From: Mesorhizobium sp.
GTDB taxonomy: Bacteria > Pseudomonadota > Alphaproteobacteria > Rhizobiales > Rhizobiaceae
Reading direction: 5' to 3'
NCBI RefSeq assembly: GCF_004963255.1
Contig: NZ_SUGA01000011.1
Coordinates: forward strand, 62,001-126,000
DNA: 64,000 nt
In this document: positions 34,632-43,770 of the stretch, in pieces
Layout: every line of letters begins with the position of its first letter
Position numbering within the stretch: position 1 is the first letter of the stretch
Notes under the pieces: generated by a model
Told to the model about the DNA's origin: nothing
Databases searched by the model: none
The model's input: the letters and a program-made list of their open reading frames with translations, nothing else
Position numbers and translations under genes: made by a program

Positions 34632-35239
34632 CCATGCTATCGGCGGACGAAACCTATGCTTCGCTGGTCGGCGCCTGGCGGCTGATGTTCGGCAAGGCCG
34701 ACGGGCTGCGCCTGCTCGACCTTTCGGCGGACGGTTTCTGGAACTCGTTCTACGCCATCCTCGTGGCGGCGCCGGCACTGATCGTCGGCTGGGTCGGAAT
34801 CGCCAACGAGATCGGCGATCCGGAGGCCTTCGCCGGGCGCCTCGGCATGCTGATCAGGCTGGCGACGGTGGATATCGGCTCATGGGTGCTGCCGCTGGTG
34901 GCGCTGGCGCTGGTCGCGCCGCGCGCCGGCATCGGCGGCCGCTTCGTCCACTATGTCGTTGCCTCCAACTGGGCGTCGGCGATCATCGCCTGGCTGATGC
35001 TGCCCTCGGCGCTGCTCAGGCTGTTCCTGCCTTCCAACAGCGACGTCAACAGCCTTGTATCGCTGTTCCTGTTCGCGCTGTCGGCGCTGCTGACCTGGCG
35101 CATGACCAACGCGTCGATCGGCAAGGGCGCCGCCGTGGGCACCGCCGTCTTTGTCGGCATGTTCATCGCCTCGCTGCTCGTCCTGTTCGGCCTGCAGGCG
35201 CTGCTCGGCATCGACATACCCGACAGCACGACAGGTTAA
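34628..35239 (+). CDS. Integral membrane protein, unknown function
   Basis: 203 aa with about five hydrophobic segments (38-58, 77-97, 110-130, 140-155, 170-195). GTG 34628 overlaps the dapE stop and has AAAAGG 6 nt upstream; ATG 34634 is the alternative. The stop overlaps the convergent truA stop by 4 nt. I do not recognise a domain. Coupling with dapE suggests a conserved neighbour rather than a direct role in lysine synthesis. Confidence 0.78.
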   Translation: MTMLSADETYASLVGAWRLMFGKADGLRLLDLSADGFWNSFYAILVAAPALIVGWVGIANEIGDPEAFAGRLGMLIRLATVDIGSWVLPLVALALVAPRAGIGGRFVHYVVASNWASAIIAWLMLPSALLRLFLPSNSDVNSLVSLFLFALSALLTWRMTNASIGKGAAVGTAVFVGMFIASLLVLFGLQALLGIDIPDSTTG

Positions 35240-36024
35240 GTGTCGCCGTCCCCGGCGATGGTGAATTTGCCGGGCGCCTCCGGATAGTCGACGCCGACGA
35301 GAAAAAGCCCGTCCGGCGGCGCCACTTGGCCGCAGGCGGCGCGGTCGCGCGCTTCGAGCGCCGCCTTGAGATCGGCCGCGCCCCAGGAACCGTCGCCGAC
35401 GCGCCGCAGCGAGCCCACCATCGAGCGAACCTGGTTGTGCAGGAAGGAGCGCGCCGAGCTGCGCACCTCGATGAAATCGCCATCGCGGCCGACATCAAGG
35501 CGGTCAAGCGTGCGGACCGGGCTTTCGGCCTGGCACTGGGTGGAGCGGAAGGTGGTGAAATCATGCCGGCCGAGCAGCACTTTCGCCGCCTCATTCATGG
35601 CCTCGGCGTCGAGCCGCTTCGGCACCCACCAGACCTTACCCTTTTCCAGCGCCGCCGGGGCGCGACGGTTGAGGATGCGATAGAGATAGTGGCGGCCGGT
35701 GGCGGAAAAGCGCGCGTCGAAATCATCGGCGACAACCGCCGCCTTGAGGATGGCGACGCGCGCGCCGGCGGCCTGCAGATGGGCATTCACGGCGTCGCGC
35801 ACCTTGTCGCCCGGCCACGCCTTGGCAAGATCGACATGCGCCACCTGGGCGGTGGCGTGCACGCCGGCATCGGTGCGGCCGGCGGCCCGTATTCTTACGT
35901 CTTCGCCGCAGAACTTCCCGATCGCCTGCTCGATCGCCTGCTGCACCGAGGGCTGGTCGGCCTGATGCTGCCAGCCCGCGAACTGACTGCCGTCATATTC
36001 GATATCGAGCCGAAAACGCGGCAT
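35236..36024 (-). CDS. truA: tRNA pseudouridine(38-40) synthase
   Basis: Converts uridines 38-40 of tRNA anticodon arms to pseudouridine. 262 aa. Catalytic Asp52 lies in [29 protein letters not shown] and the [13 protein letters not shown] segment are family signatures. It belongs to a group with fmt and def on the same strand, a known alphaproteobacterial neighbourhood, here interrupted by a GNAT gene and repeat A. Confidence 0.96.
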   Translation of the reverse strand: MPRFRLDIEYDGSQFAGWQHQADQPSVQQAIEQAIGKFCGEDVRIRAAGRTDAGVHATAQVAHVDLAKAWPGDKVRDAVNAHLQAAGARVAILKAAVVADDFDARFSATGRHYLYRILNRRAPAALEKGKVWWVPKRLDAEAMNEAAKVLLGRHDFTTFRSTQCQAESPVRTLDRLDVGRDGDFIEVRSSARSFLHNQVRSMVGSLRRVGDGSWGAADLKAALEARDRAACGQVAPPDGLFLVGVDYPEAPGKFTIAGDGDT

Positions 36025-36071
36025 GTTCAGACAATTGCCGATGTCTGAGACGAGACCTTGTTTTTTCGCTG

Positions 36072-36120
36072 GAGCATGATCTTACCCGAAAACCGGTTCC
36101 CACTTTTCGGGATCATGCTC
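36072..36120. repeat. Repeat family A palindrome
   Basis: GAGCATGATC and GATCATGCTC outer arms with CCCGAAAACCGG and CACTTTTCGGG inside. It fills the gap between the GNAT and truA genes and touches the GNAT stop codon (36120-36122). Confidence 0.87.
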
Positions 36121-36626
36121 TAGGCGGCCAAAGCGGTGAAGGCCGAAGCGTAGACCAGCCTGCCGGTCTCGGGCGCATCGCCCCAGGCCAGCGCCTGCAG
36201 CGCCTCGCCCTGATACTCGCTGTCGAACTTTGCGGCGCGGGCATGAGTGTAGCCGAAGCGGCCGTAATAGGTCGGGTCGCCCAGAACCACGGCCAGCGTC
36301 TCGCCGGCTTCCTTGAGGCGGATATGCGCCTCGCGGATCAGCGCACCGCCAATGCCGGTGCCGTGGAAGGAGGGCTCGACCGCCAGCGGCGCCAGCGCGA
36401 CGGCCGCGAAACGCTTGCCGCCATTCTGCACGTAAAGCCTGGAAAACAGGATGTGGCCGACGACCTGGCCGTCTTCCTCGGCAACCAGCTCGACAACGGC
36501 GTCGCCGCCGGTGACCAGGGCATCGACCAGCCCGGCTTCCGCCTGCTGGCCAAAGGCATGTTCTTCGACGAGGCGGATCGCCTCGCGATCCCGCGGCGTC
36601 GCCGCGCGTATCGACATCATGCTCAT
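36120..36626 (-). CDS. GNAT-family N-acetyltransferase (YhbS-like)
   Basis: 168 aa. The GNAT acetyl-CoA loop appears as [14 protein letters not shown], preceded by the beta-4 strand LAPLAVEPS. The terminal [14 protein letters not shown] is typical of YhbS-like predicted acetyltransferases. The start overlaps the fmt stop as ATGA, so it is translated from the def-fmt operon. Substrate unknown. Confidence 0.9.
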   Translation of the reverse strand: MSMMSIRAATPRDREAIRLVEEHAFGQQAEAGLVDALVTGGDAVVELVAEEDGQVVGHILFSRLYVQNGGKRFAAVALAPLAVEPSFHGTGIGGALIREAHIRLKEAGETLAVVLGDPTYYGRFGYTHARAAKFDSEYQGEALQALAWGDAPETGRLVYASAFTALAA

Positions 36627-37558
36627 GTCAGTTTCGTTCCTTTTGCGATCTTGGCTCCGCGCAAGAACTCCTGCGCGGCGGCAGGCTTTCCGCCCGCCCG
36701 TTGAACTTCGACCAGCCTGACCGCGCCCGATCCGCAGGCGACCGTCAGCCGGTCATCGAGAATTCCTCCCGACTCGCCGACGCCATCCGAGAGCGTCGAG
36801 CGAAGCAGTTTCAGCCGCTCCATGCGGCCGCCAATTTCGACCTCGCACCACGCGCCCGGGAAGGGCGAGAGGCCGCGAATGTGATTGTGGACTTCGCCAG
36901 AAGGTCGCGTCCAGTCCACGCGTGTCTCCGATTTATCGATCTTTCGGGCGTAGGTCACCCCTTCCGCCGCCTGCGGGGTAAATGTCAGACAATTTATCCC
37001 CAACTGCGCGAGCGCCTCGACCATCAGCGAGGCGCCCTGAACCATCAGGCGGTCATGCAATTCGCCGGCCGTCATATCGGGTGCGATAGCAACTTTTGCA
37101 ACCAAAGCCACCGGACCGGTGTCCAGACCCTCTTCCATCTTCATGACCATCATGCCGGTCCAGGCATCGCCGGCCATGATGGCGCGCTGGATGGGAGCAG
37201 CACCACGCCAGCGTGGCAAAAGCGAGGCATGGCCGTTGAGACAGCCGAGCCGCGGGGCGTCCAGAATGGCTTTCGGCAGCAGCAATCCATAGGCGACGAC
37301 CACGGCGACATCGGCACGAAGGGCGGCGAACGCCGCCTGCTCCGCCTCGCCCTTCAGCGATGTCGGCGTGCGCACGTCCAGGCCCAGCCGCTCGGCCTCG
37401 CGCTGCACCGGCGACGGCGTCAGTTCCAGCCCACGGCGGCCGGCGGCACGCGGCGGCTGCGTGTAGACGGCCGCGATCTCGTGACCGGCCTCGGCGATGG
37501 CACGCAAGGTCGGCACGGAAAAATCCGGCGTGCCCATGAAGATGACGCGAAGCGGCAT
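36623..37558 (-). CDS. fmt: Methionyl-tRNA formyltransferase
   Basis: Adds formyl from 10-formyl-tetrahydrofolate to initiator Met-tRNA. 311 aa. Catalytic region [20 protein letters not shown] and the nearby [11 protein letters not shown] are intact; the C-terminal domain binds tRNA. The residue before HAS is G where V is usual (NxH kept). It lies downstream of def and upstream of an overlapping GNAT gene. Confidence 0.96.
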   Translation of the reverse strand: MPLRVIFMGTPDFSVPTLRAIAEAGHEIAAVYTQPPRAAGRRGLELTPSPVQREAERLGLDVRTPTSLKGEAEQAAFAALRADVAVVVAYGLLLPKAILDAPRLGCLNGHASLLPRWRGAAPIQRAIMAGDAWTGMMVMKMEEGLDTGPVALVAKVAIAPDMTAGELHDRLMVQGASLMVEALAQLGINCLTFTPQAAEGVTYARKIDKSETRVDWTRPSGEVHNHIRGLSPFPGAWCEVEIGGRMERLKLLRSTLSDGVGESGGILDDRLTVACGSGAVRLVEVQRAGGKPAAAQEFLRGAKIAKGTKLT

Positions 37559-37616
37559 GAGGTCCTGCGATCCTGTCTTGCGGTAGGCTCAGGTGCTCGC
37601 TCGGCCGGAACGGCCT

Positions 37617-38147
37617 TCAGCCCACCATCTTGCCCGGCACCTTGTCCTTGGCGAGCTTCTTGAACTTCCGGACCACCATGTCGCGCTTCAGTTTCGAGAT
37701 GTGGTCGATGAACAGCACGCCGTTGAGGTGGTCGATCTCATGCTGCAGGCAGGTGGCCATCAGACCTTCAGCCTGTATCTCCTGCAGCTTGCCGTCGCGG
37801 TCGAGATATTTCACCCGCACGGAAGCCGGACGCTCGACCTCGGCATAATAGTCGGGGATCGACAGGCAGCCTTCCTCATAGACGGAACGCTGGTCGGAAC
37901 TCTCGAGCACTTCGGGATTGATGAAGACATGCGGCTGAGGCTCCTCGCCTTCCTTGGCGAGGTCGATGACCAGCAGCCGACGCGGCTCGCCGATCTGTAT
38001 CGCCGCAAGGCCGATGCCCGGCGCGTCATACATGGTCTCCAGCATGTCGTCGGCGAGCTTGCGCAAATCAGCATCGACGCGCTCGACCGGCTTGGAAACC
38101 TGGCGCAGGACGGGATCGGGAAGGATGATGAGCGGCTTGATCGACAT
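37617..38147 (-). CDS. def: Peptide deformylase
   Basis: Iron/zinc hydrolase removing the N-formyl group from new proteins. 176 aa. All three motifs are present: [18 protein letters not shown] (metal Cys) and QHEIDHLNG (two metal His, catalytic Glu). First gene of the def-fmt-GNAT operon, 58 bp before fmt; divergent from rmuC. Confidence 0.97.
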   Translation of the reverse strand: MSIKPLIILPDPVLRQVSKPVERVDADLRKLADDMLETMYDAPGIGLAAIQIGEPRRLLVIDLAKEGEEPQPHVFINPEVLESSDQRSVYEEGCLSIPDYYAEVERPASVRVKYLDRDGKLQEIQAEGLMATCLQHEIDHLNGVLFIDHISKLKRDMVVRKFKKLAKDKVPGKMVG

Positions 38148-38250
38148 GGCGTCTCACCTAAGACTTCGCTGGAGAAGCGTCAACGGGGGCAGCTTTTCCC
38201 TGTTCACGTTTTGATCTGTGCCAGCGATGCGAATCGGTTATGCTGCGCAC

Positions 38251-39501
38251 ATGAACGACATGACCTCCATCCTTTCGCAACCGGTCGCGCGGCTCGGCGC
38301 CAGCACGGTCACGCTCGGCCAGGCGCTTGGTATCGCCGCTATCCTGTTCGTCGTGCTGTTCGCCGCGCTCGTCATCGCCCTGTGGCGCGCCGCCAAGGCG
38401 CGCGCGGTTGCCGCGGCGGAAGCGGCCGACCATGCCCGCGACGCCGAGGCGCGGATGGCCGACATCATGCAGGCGCAGGCCGAGATGCAGGGGCGCATGG
38501 GCGCGATCGCCGACGTGTTCGGCGCCAGGCAGGCGGAGCTTACGCAATCGCTCGGGCAGCGGCTCGACGCCATGACCGGCCGCATCGGCCAGACCATGGC
38601 CGAGCAGACAAAGTCGACGCATGAAAGCCTGGCCAAGCTGCAGGAGCGGCTGGCGGTGATCGACACCGCGCAGGGCAATATCCAGTCGCTTGCCGGGCAG
38701 GTCGTGCAGCTGCAGGCGATCCTCTCCAACAAGCAGACGCGCGGCGCCTTCGGCCAATCGCGGATGGAAGCGATCGTCGCCGACGGGCTGCCGCACGGCG
38801 CCTACGAGTTCCAGGCCAGCCTCAGCAATGGCAGCCGGCCCGACTGCCTGGTGCGAATGCCCAACGGCGCGCCGATGCTCGCCATCGACGCCAAGTTCCC
38901 GCTGGAAGCGTGGAACGCCATCCGCGCCGCAGAGGGCGCCGACATGCAGAAGGTGGCGTCGCAGGCCTTCCGGCGCGACATCGAGGTGCATATCCGCGAT
39001 ATCGCGGAAAAATACCTGATCCAGGGCGAGACGCAGGACACCGCCTTCATGTTCGTGCCGTCGGAATCGGTTTTCGCCGAGATCCACGAGAATTTCGAAG
39101 CGGTTGTGCAGAAGGCGCACCGCGCCCGCGTCGTCATCGTCTCGCCCTCACTGCTCATGCTGTCGATCCAGGTCATCCAGGCGATCCTCAAGGACGCCCG
39201 GATGCGCGAGCAGGCGCATCTGATCCAGGGCGAGGTCATCCGGCTGATGGAGGATGTGGCACGGGTCGACGAGCGGGTGCGCCGGCTGCAGACGCATTTC
39301 GGCCAGGCTGCCAAGGACATCGACGACATTCTGGTCTCGACATCGAAGGTCACCAAGCGCGGCCAGAAGATCGAGGCGCTGGAATTCGCCGAGGGCGAGA
39401 CCGAGGCGCCGCGGGGCGTCCCCGCCAAGGCGGAAGGCGCGCGGGTGGCGGACTCCAAGACAGGCCAGTTGAGGCTCAGGGTCGTCGAGGACGGCGAATA
39501 G
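38251..39501 (+). CDS. rmuC: RmuC-family DNA recombination protein
   Basis: 416 aa from ATG 38251. One N-terminal membrane helix (about 22-42, LGIAAILFVVLFAALVIALW) is followed by a coiled coil (about 50-140) and the RmuC nuclease-like domain with ISEKYL-like DIAEKYLIQGETQDTAFMFV and PSESVFAEIHENF. RmuC limits inversions between repeats in E. coli. GTG 38218 and ATG 38227 are also in frame; the start is uncertain. Confidence 0.92.
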   Translation: MNDMTSILSQPVARLGASTVTLGQALGIAAILFVVLFAALVIALWRAAKARAVAAAEAADHARDAEARMADIMQAQAEMQGRMGAIADVFGARQAELTQSLGQRLDAMTGRIGQTMAEQTKSTHESLAKLQERLAVIDTAQGNIQSLAGQVVQLQAILSNKQTRGAFGQSRMEAIVADGLPHGAYEFQASLSNGSRPDCLVRMPNGAPMLAIDAKFPLEAWNAIRAAEGADMQKVASQAFRRDIEVHIRDIAEKYLIQGETQDTAFMFVPSESVFAEIHENFEAVVQKAHRARVVIVSPSLLMLSIQVIQAILKDARMREQAHLIQGEVIRLMEDVARVDERVRRLQTHFGQAAKDIDDILVSTSKVTKRGQKIEALEFAEGETEAPRGVPAKAEGARVADSKTGQLRLRVVEDGE

Positions 39502-39502
39502 C

Positions 39503-39907
39503 CTACTGCTCTTCGAGAGTCGTCATGCCTTCGAATTCCGGCAGCCAGTGCAACGCCGACCGGTGCCATTTCTGTTGTCTGGGAACCAGGTCCTGACGCT
39601 GCCGGGCGGTGCCGACCCTGATGCCGTAGACCTTCGGACCATCGCCGACAGACGTTGCATAAAGATGCGAGCCGCAGTCGGCGCAAAATGCCTGGGCGCG
39701 CCTGGCGCCGCTTGCCACGACCTTGATATAGATTTTCGGCGCGCCCCTGGTGATCCTGTAGTCGCTTTCCGGCGCCGGAACGGTGACGCGAAAGGCCGTG
39801 CCGGTCAGCTGCTGGCAATCCGTGCAGTGGCAGATCGAGGTCTTTTCCGGATCGACTTCCGCCTCATAGGTGATCGCGCCGCAATGGCATCCGCCGTCGA
39901 TCTTCAT
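39503..39907 (-). CDS. GFA/CENP-V family zinc protein
   Basis: 134 aa. Zinc-binding Cys pattern: GGCHCGAITYEAEV, CHCTDCQQLTG and FCADCGSHLY. This is the glutathione-dependent formaldehyde-activating (GFA) fold. ATG 39907 is chosen because GAGGAG lies 7 nt upstream; TTG 39922 is the longer option. True formaldehyde activity is not established for most members. It ends one base after the convergent rmuC stop. Confidence 0.9.
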   Translation of the reverse strand: MKIDGGCHCGAITYEAEVDPEKTSICHCTDCQQLTGTAFRVTVPAPESDYRITRGAPKIYIKVVASGARRAQAFCADCGSHLYATSVGDGPKVYGIRVGTARQRQDLVPRQQKWHRSALHWLPEFEGMTTLEEQ

Positions 39908-39944
39908 CGGCTTGCTCCTCAAAAAATTCGTTGTCGTGTTGAAC

Positions 39945-40904
39945 CTAACTCTCCTCCGAAGCCTCGGCCATGGCCTTGCGCCGCCGCTCCCATGTGCCAG
40001 TCGCCTGTGGCTTGACGAAGAGCCTGGAGATTTGCGGCATTTCCTTCTTGAGCCTTGCCTCCAGGCGCTCGACGCAGGCTTCGATCTCGGGCGCGGTGAG
40101 GTGATCCTCGAATTCGATGCTCAAGCCCGCGACGATCTCCTCCGGACCGACATGGACGCTCAATATGCCGTTCGCCCGCTGCACCGCCGGATCCTCCTGG
40201 GCGATCGCCAGCACCTTCTTCTGGACCTCGGGCGACGCCGGCTCACCCAGAAGCAGGCCCTTGCTCTCGCGCGCCAGAAAAATCGCCGTGGCGCCAAGGA
40301 TGAGGGCGATGCCAAGAGAGCCGACGCCGTCGAGCTCCGGCCTTTCCAGGAGTTGCGCCGACAGAATGCCGGCGAAGGCGACGACGAGGCCAAGCAGCGC
40401 GGCGCTGTCCTCGAACAGCACGGTGTAGACGCTCGGATCCTTGCTCGACTGCACGGCCTCGAACCAGCCCTGCCTGCCCTTCTGCTGGCGGAACTCCTTC
40501 AGCGCCACCAGCCATGAGCTGCCCTCGAACAAGAACGAAAGGCCGAGCACGATATAGTTGACCCTGGCGTTGACGACCGGTTCCGGCGCCATGATGTGGA
40601 TGATGCCCTCATAGAAGGAAACGCCGGCGCCAAGCGCGAACACCAGAAGCGCGACGATGAAACTCCAGAAATAGAGCTCGCGCCCGTGACCGAGCGGATG
40701 GGTGCGGTCGGGCGGCCGCGCGGCGCGATGCATGCCGTAGAGGAGCAGCGTGCCATTGCCGGTGTCGACCAGCGAATGCACGCCTTCCGACAGCATGGCG
40801 GACGAGCCGGTGAAGGCTGCCGCCGCGAATTTGGTGACCGCGATCGCCAGATTGCCGGCAAGCGCGGCGTAGATCACCCGTCTCGATCCGCTATGTCCTG
40901 CCAT
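39945..40904 (-). CDS. Cation diffusion facilitator (CDF) transporter
   Basis: Inner-membrane proton/metal antiporter exporting Zn, Co, Fe or Mn. 319 aa with six predicted helices. The transport-site motifs are SEGVHSLVDTGN in helix 2 and FEDSAALLG in helix 5, with HPLGHGRELYFWS between helices 2 and 3. The C-terminal cytosolic domain (about 215-300) is the usual CDF dimerisation fold. Metal specificity cannot be assigned. Confidence 0.92.
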   Translation of the reverse strand: MAGHSGSRRVIYAALAGNLAIAVTKFAAAAFTGSSAMLSEGVHSLVDTGNGTLLLYGMHRAARPPDRTHPLGHGRELYFWSFIVALLVFALGAGVSFYEGIIHIMAPEPVVNARVNYIVLGLSFLFEGSSWLVALKEFRQQKGRQGWFEAVQSSKDPSVYTVLFEDSAALLGLVVAFAGILSAQLLERPELDGVGSLGIALILGATAIFLARESKGLLLGEPASPEVQKKVLAIAQEDPAVQRANGILSVHVGPEEIVAGLSIEFEDHLTAPEIEACVERLEARLKKEMPQISRLFVKPQATGTWERRRKAMAEASEES

Positions 40905-41113
40905 GCGATCCCCGGCTTGCCCTGCGCGAGCTTAGCGGCCCGCCCGGCAAAGCTCTACAGACAATGCGCCAGTCCATGCGAGGTTTCGAACTGGCGTCGC
41001 GGCCGCAAAATCGGTTGACAGCCGGCCGGCCGGCTTAGCAAAGCCGCACTGCCTCTTGCAGTCCGTCATTTCTCTTGTTTCACTCGGATTGCCCACAATC
41101 GGAGGAGCGAATC

Positions 41114-41239
41114 ATGGCTAAAGGTGCGATGAAGGCGGGCAAGGAAGCCCGCAAGCCGAAGAAGGACGCCAAGAAGCCCGCCGCGGCCCCGGCTCCGAAG
41201 GCGCCGCCGGTCAAGGCGATGCGCATCAAGGAAAAGTAA
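41114..41239 (+). CDS. 41-aa Lys/Ala/Pro-rich basic protein
   Basis: MAKGAMKAGKEARKPKKDAK begins a protein with 13 lysines and 2 arginines in 41 residues, ending AMRIKEK. GGAGGAG lies 6 nt before ATG, so translation is credible despite the size. The composition resembles the tails of histone-H1-like or nucleoid proteins. It lies just upstream of the guanidine riboswitch but ends before it. Function unknown. Confidence 0.75.
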   Translation: MAKGAMKAGKEARKPKKDAKKPAAAPAPKAPPVKAMRIKEK

Positions 41240-41344
41240 GCGGCCCGAATCGGTCGAGCCGGCTCCCTGCGGAGTCTGAACCGGCGGCATGACAAAGCTG
41301 CCGTTGTTTTGTTGATCGGAAAACAGGCCATCCTATATTCAAGG

Positions 41345-41390
41345 AGCGAGGACGACCTCGCTTCCCCGAAAAACCGGTCGGGACGACCCG
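41345..41390 (+). promoter_or_regulatory. Guanidine-II (mini-ykkC) riboswitch
   Basis: Two hairpins with the diagnostic ACGA loop: AGCGAGG-ACGA-CCTCGCT (41345-41362, 7-bp stem) and CGGG-ACGA-CCCG (41379-41390). They are joined by a 16-nt linker. The pair stands 45 nt before the gdx start. A further small hairpin at 41397-41414 lies close to the GGAG ribosome site (41423-41426) and may be the expression switch. The class is known to control guanidinium exporters, which is what follows. Confidence 0.88.
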
Positions 41391-41434
41391 CCACCAAGCA
41401 TCTCAGGCGATGCTGGAATGACGGAGCGTTTTCG

Positions 41435-41749
41435 ATGTCCTGGATTTTTCTTTTCTTCGCCGGCCTGTTCGAGATTGGCTGGGCGATCGGCCTCAAATAT
41501 ACCGACGGCTTCTCCAGGCCGCTGCCGACCCTTCTCACCATCGCCTCGATGATCGTCAGCCTCGGCCTGCTCGGCCTGGCGCTGAAGACGCTGCCCGTCG
41601 GCACGGCCTATGCCGTATGGACCGGCATCGGCACCGTCGGCACGGCGCTGCTCGGCATCTGGCTGCTCGGCGAGCCCGCGACCGTCGTCCGCCTGGCTTG
41701 CATCGGCCTGATCGTCTGCGGCATCGTCGGGCTGAAGCTGGTAGCCTAA
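41435..41749 (+). CDS. gdx: Guanidinium exporter Gdx (SugE, SMR family)
   Basis: Small multidrug resistance family, 104 aa, four membrane helices. Proton/guanidinium antiport residue Glu13 ([14 protein letters not shown]) and the Gdx-type signature [14 protein letters not shown] are present, separating it from EmrE-type drug pumps. ATG 41435 has GGAG 8 nt upstream; a longer frame from 41309 covers the riboswitch and is not real. The guanidine-II riboswitch in the leader supports the function. SMR pumps act as antiparallel dimers; only one gene is seen. Confidence 0.95.
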   Translation: MSWIFLFFAGLFEIGWAIGLKYTDGFSRPLPTLLTIASMIVSLGLLGLALKTLPVGTAYAVWTGIGTVGTALLGIWLLGEPATVVRLACIGLIVCGIVGLKLVA

Positions 41750-41824
41750 ATTAGAGCTGACAGCACAAATGCGCTCAGGGCCGCTTTTGGCGACCCTGAC
41801 AAATTTCTTCCAACGAACCCGAAC

Positions 41825-41867
41825 TTAGAGCGAGTCAGCGATTCACAGAATCGCCGACCCACTCTAA
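41825..41867. repeat. Repeat family C palindrome, diverged
   Basis: TTAGAGCGAGTCAGCGATTC and the complementary GAATCGCCGACCCACTCTAA face each other. A family B copy follows 15 bp later, repeating the C-B order seen at 32197. Confidence 0.75.
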
Positions 41868-41881
41868 GCTTTTTGGTTCTT

Positions 41882-41930
41882 GCGCAATTCCGGACGGAAA
41901 ACCGCTACGCACTTTTCCTGGAATTGCTCT
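41882..41930. repeat. Repeat family B palindrome
   Basis: GCGCAATTCCGGACGG and TCCTGGAATTGCTC arms. The DUF6481 stop codon (41929-41931) lies at its right edge. Confidence 0.87.
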
Positions 41931-42357
41931 AGCGGGCGGAGAAGCCCGGAGGCGTCCTGCCGACGCGCGCCTTGCGGGCGGCGTAGCGTGCGTCACGCTT
42001 GGCCTTGCGCGCGGCCTCGTCGGCAAGCTCGAGCGCGATGCGCTCTGCTTCCTCGGCCTCGCGGATTTTGGCCTCGGCGGCAGCGGCCTCTTCGGCGGCG
42101 ATACGCGCCGCTTCGGCGGCGGCTTCGCGCTCGGCCTTCTCGGCCGCTTCGCGAGCCAGCTTTTCCTGCTTCAGCCTTGCCTTCTCCGCTTCGCGGATGG
42201 CGCGGGCCTCGAGGATCGCCTTGCGTTCGGCCTGGCGCGCCAGCACAGCGGGATCATCCGCCGCCGGCTTTGCCTTGAAGCGCGCGAGCAGCGCCTTCTT
42301 TGCCTCGTTCGCGGCATTGCGCCGCTCGAAAATGTCTTTTTCCCTGTAGATAGCCAA
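41929..42357 (-). CDS. DUF6481 family coiled-coil protein
   Basis: 142 aa. After a start IYREKDIFERRNAANEAKKA the protein is one long Ala/Glu/Lys/Arg coiled coil (about 25-130). This pattern matches a family found in rhizobia and relatives. The start codon appears to be TTG 42357 with AGGGAAG 6 nt upstream, since no ATG is in frame near the N-terminus. Function unknown. Confidence 0.78.
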   Translation of the reverse strand: MAIYREKDIFERRNAANEAKKALLARFKAKPAADDPAVLARQAERKAILEARAIREAEKARLKQEKLAREAAEKAEREAAAEAARIAAEEAAAAEAKIREAEEAERIALELADEAARKAKRDARYAARKARVGRTPPGFSAR

Positions 42358-42590
42358 GTGTACTTCCCTGCAGTCTATTCGCGACGCTTACATACGCGTG
42401 AAAGCGCCGAGTTCAAGCGTCAAAACGGTATGCCAGCCATGAAAAAACCGGGCTTGTTGCCGCAGGGATACGGCCCGGCGATGCGCGATGCACTGTTCAC
42501 CGATCGGGCCTCTGGCGGGCGGCAAGGCATACGGCTACCTAGAGCGCCAACGGGCAAAGGCCCACACGAACAGGTTCAGGACGCAACCAG

Positions 42591-43643
42591 ATGGAACTCG
42601 GTCTCTACACTTTTGCCGATGTCAGCCCGGAGCCGGGTCCCGGCGCCATCGGTCCGCATGAGCGGCTGCGCAATCTCATCGAGGAAATCGAGCTGGCCGA
42701 CCAGGTCGGCCTCGACGTGTTCGGGCTCGGCGAGCATCACCGCCCCGACTATGCCGCCTCCGCGCCGGCCGTGGCGCTTGCCGCGGCGGCCGAGCGCACG
42801 AAGAAAATCCGCCTTACCAGCGCGGTCACGGTGCTTTCCTCCGACGATCCGGTGCGCGTCTTCCAGCAATTCGCCACGCTCGACCTTCTGTCCAACGGCC
42901 GCGCCGAGATCATGGCGGGGCGCGGCTCCTTCATCGAATCCTTCCCGCTGTTCGGCTACAATCTGGAAGACTATGACGAGCTTTTCGCCGAGAAGCTCGA
43001 TCTGTTGCTCGCCATCCGCGACCAGGTGAAGGTGACGTGGCGGGGCAAGCTGCGCGCGCCGATCAACGGCCGCGGCGTCTACCCGCGTCCGTTCCAGGAC
43101 AAGCTGCCGATCTGGATCGCCATCGGCGGCACGCCGCAATCCGCAGCCCGCGCCGGCGTGCTCGGCCTGCCGCTGGCCTTGGCCATCATCGGCGGCGAGC
43201 CGGCGCGTTTCGCGCCGCTGTTCGATATCTATCGCGAGGCGGCCCGGCGCGCCGGCACCGATACGGCCAGCCTCGCCACCAGCATCAATGTGCACGGCTT
43301 CATTGCCGAGACGACCGACCAGGCCGCCGACGATTTCTACGGACCGCAGGCCGAGGTGATGAACCGCATCGGCCGCGAGCGCGGCTGGGGCCCGACCTCG
43401 CGCGCCCATTTCGACCAGTCCCGTGGCCCGAACGGCGCGCTGTTCGTCGGTAACCCCGAGCAGGTGGCTGAAAAGATCGTCGCCCAGCACAGGATCTTCA
43501 ACAACGACCGCTTCCTGCTGCAGATGGCGATCGGCACCATGCCGCATGCCAAGATCATGAAGGCGATCGAGCTCTACGGCACCAAGGTGGCGCCGGTCGT
43601 GCGCAAGGAGACGGCCAAGACGGCGCCAGCGCCGGCTGCTTGA
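42591..43643 (+). CDS. Luciferase-like (LLM class) flavin-dependent oxidoreductase
   Basis: 350-aa TIM-barrel monooxygenase of the bacterial luciferase family. [20 protein letters not shown] is the family motif in strand 2; [17 protein letters not shown] lies near the C-terminus. FMNH2 or F420 use is not clear from sequence. The substrate is unknown. It stands alone on its strand, 128 bp before an AI-2E family gene. Confidence 0.9.
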   Translation: MELGLYTFADVSPEPGPGAIGPHERLRNLIEEIELADQVGLDVFGLGEHHRPDYAASAPAVALAAAAERTKKIRLTSAVTVLSSDDPVRVFQQFATLDLLSNGRAEIMAGRGSFIESFPLFGYNLEDYDELFAEKLDLLLAIRDQVKVTWRGKLRAPINGRGVYPRPFQDKLPIWIAIGGTPQSAARAGVLGLPLALAIIGGEPARFAPLFDIYREAARRAGTDTASLATSINVHGFIAETTDQAADDFYGPQAEVMNRIGRERGWGPTSRAHFDQSRGPNGALFVGNPEQVAEKIVAQHRIFNNDRFLLQMAIGTMPHAKIMKAIELYGTKVAPVVRKETAKTAPAPAA

Positions 43644-43770
43644 CGAGCGGTCCGCTCGAAACCGGCCTCCGGATGGCCGGAAAGCCGGCTCTTGGAACCT
43701 TGCCCGGAACTCCCGCGTTTCGGGCACAGGCCCGCCATGCATTGTCGGCTGGCGGCTTGCAAGGGAACCG

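Noticed and set aside
33309..34778. Continuation of the panE-like reading frame (over 800 codons in total)
   Set aside because: It is antisense to dapE, which has all family motifs. The frame stays open only because of high GC at third positions.
41309..41434. N-terminal extension of gdx
   Set aside because: It covers the riboswitch hairpins and lacks a ribosome site; SMR proteins are about 105 aa.
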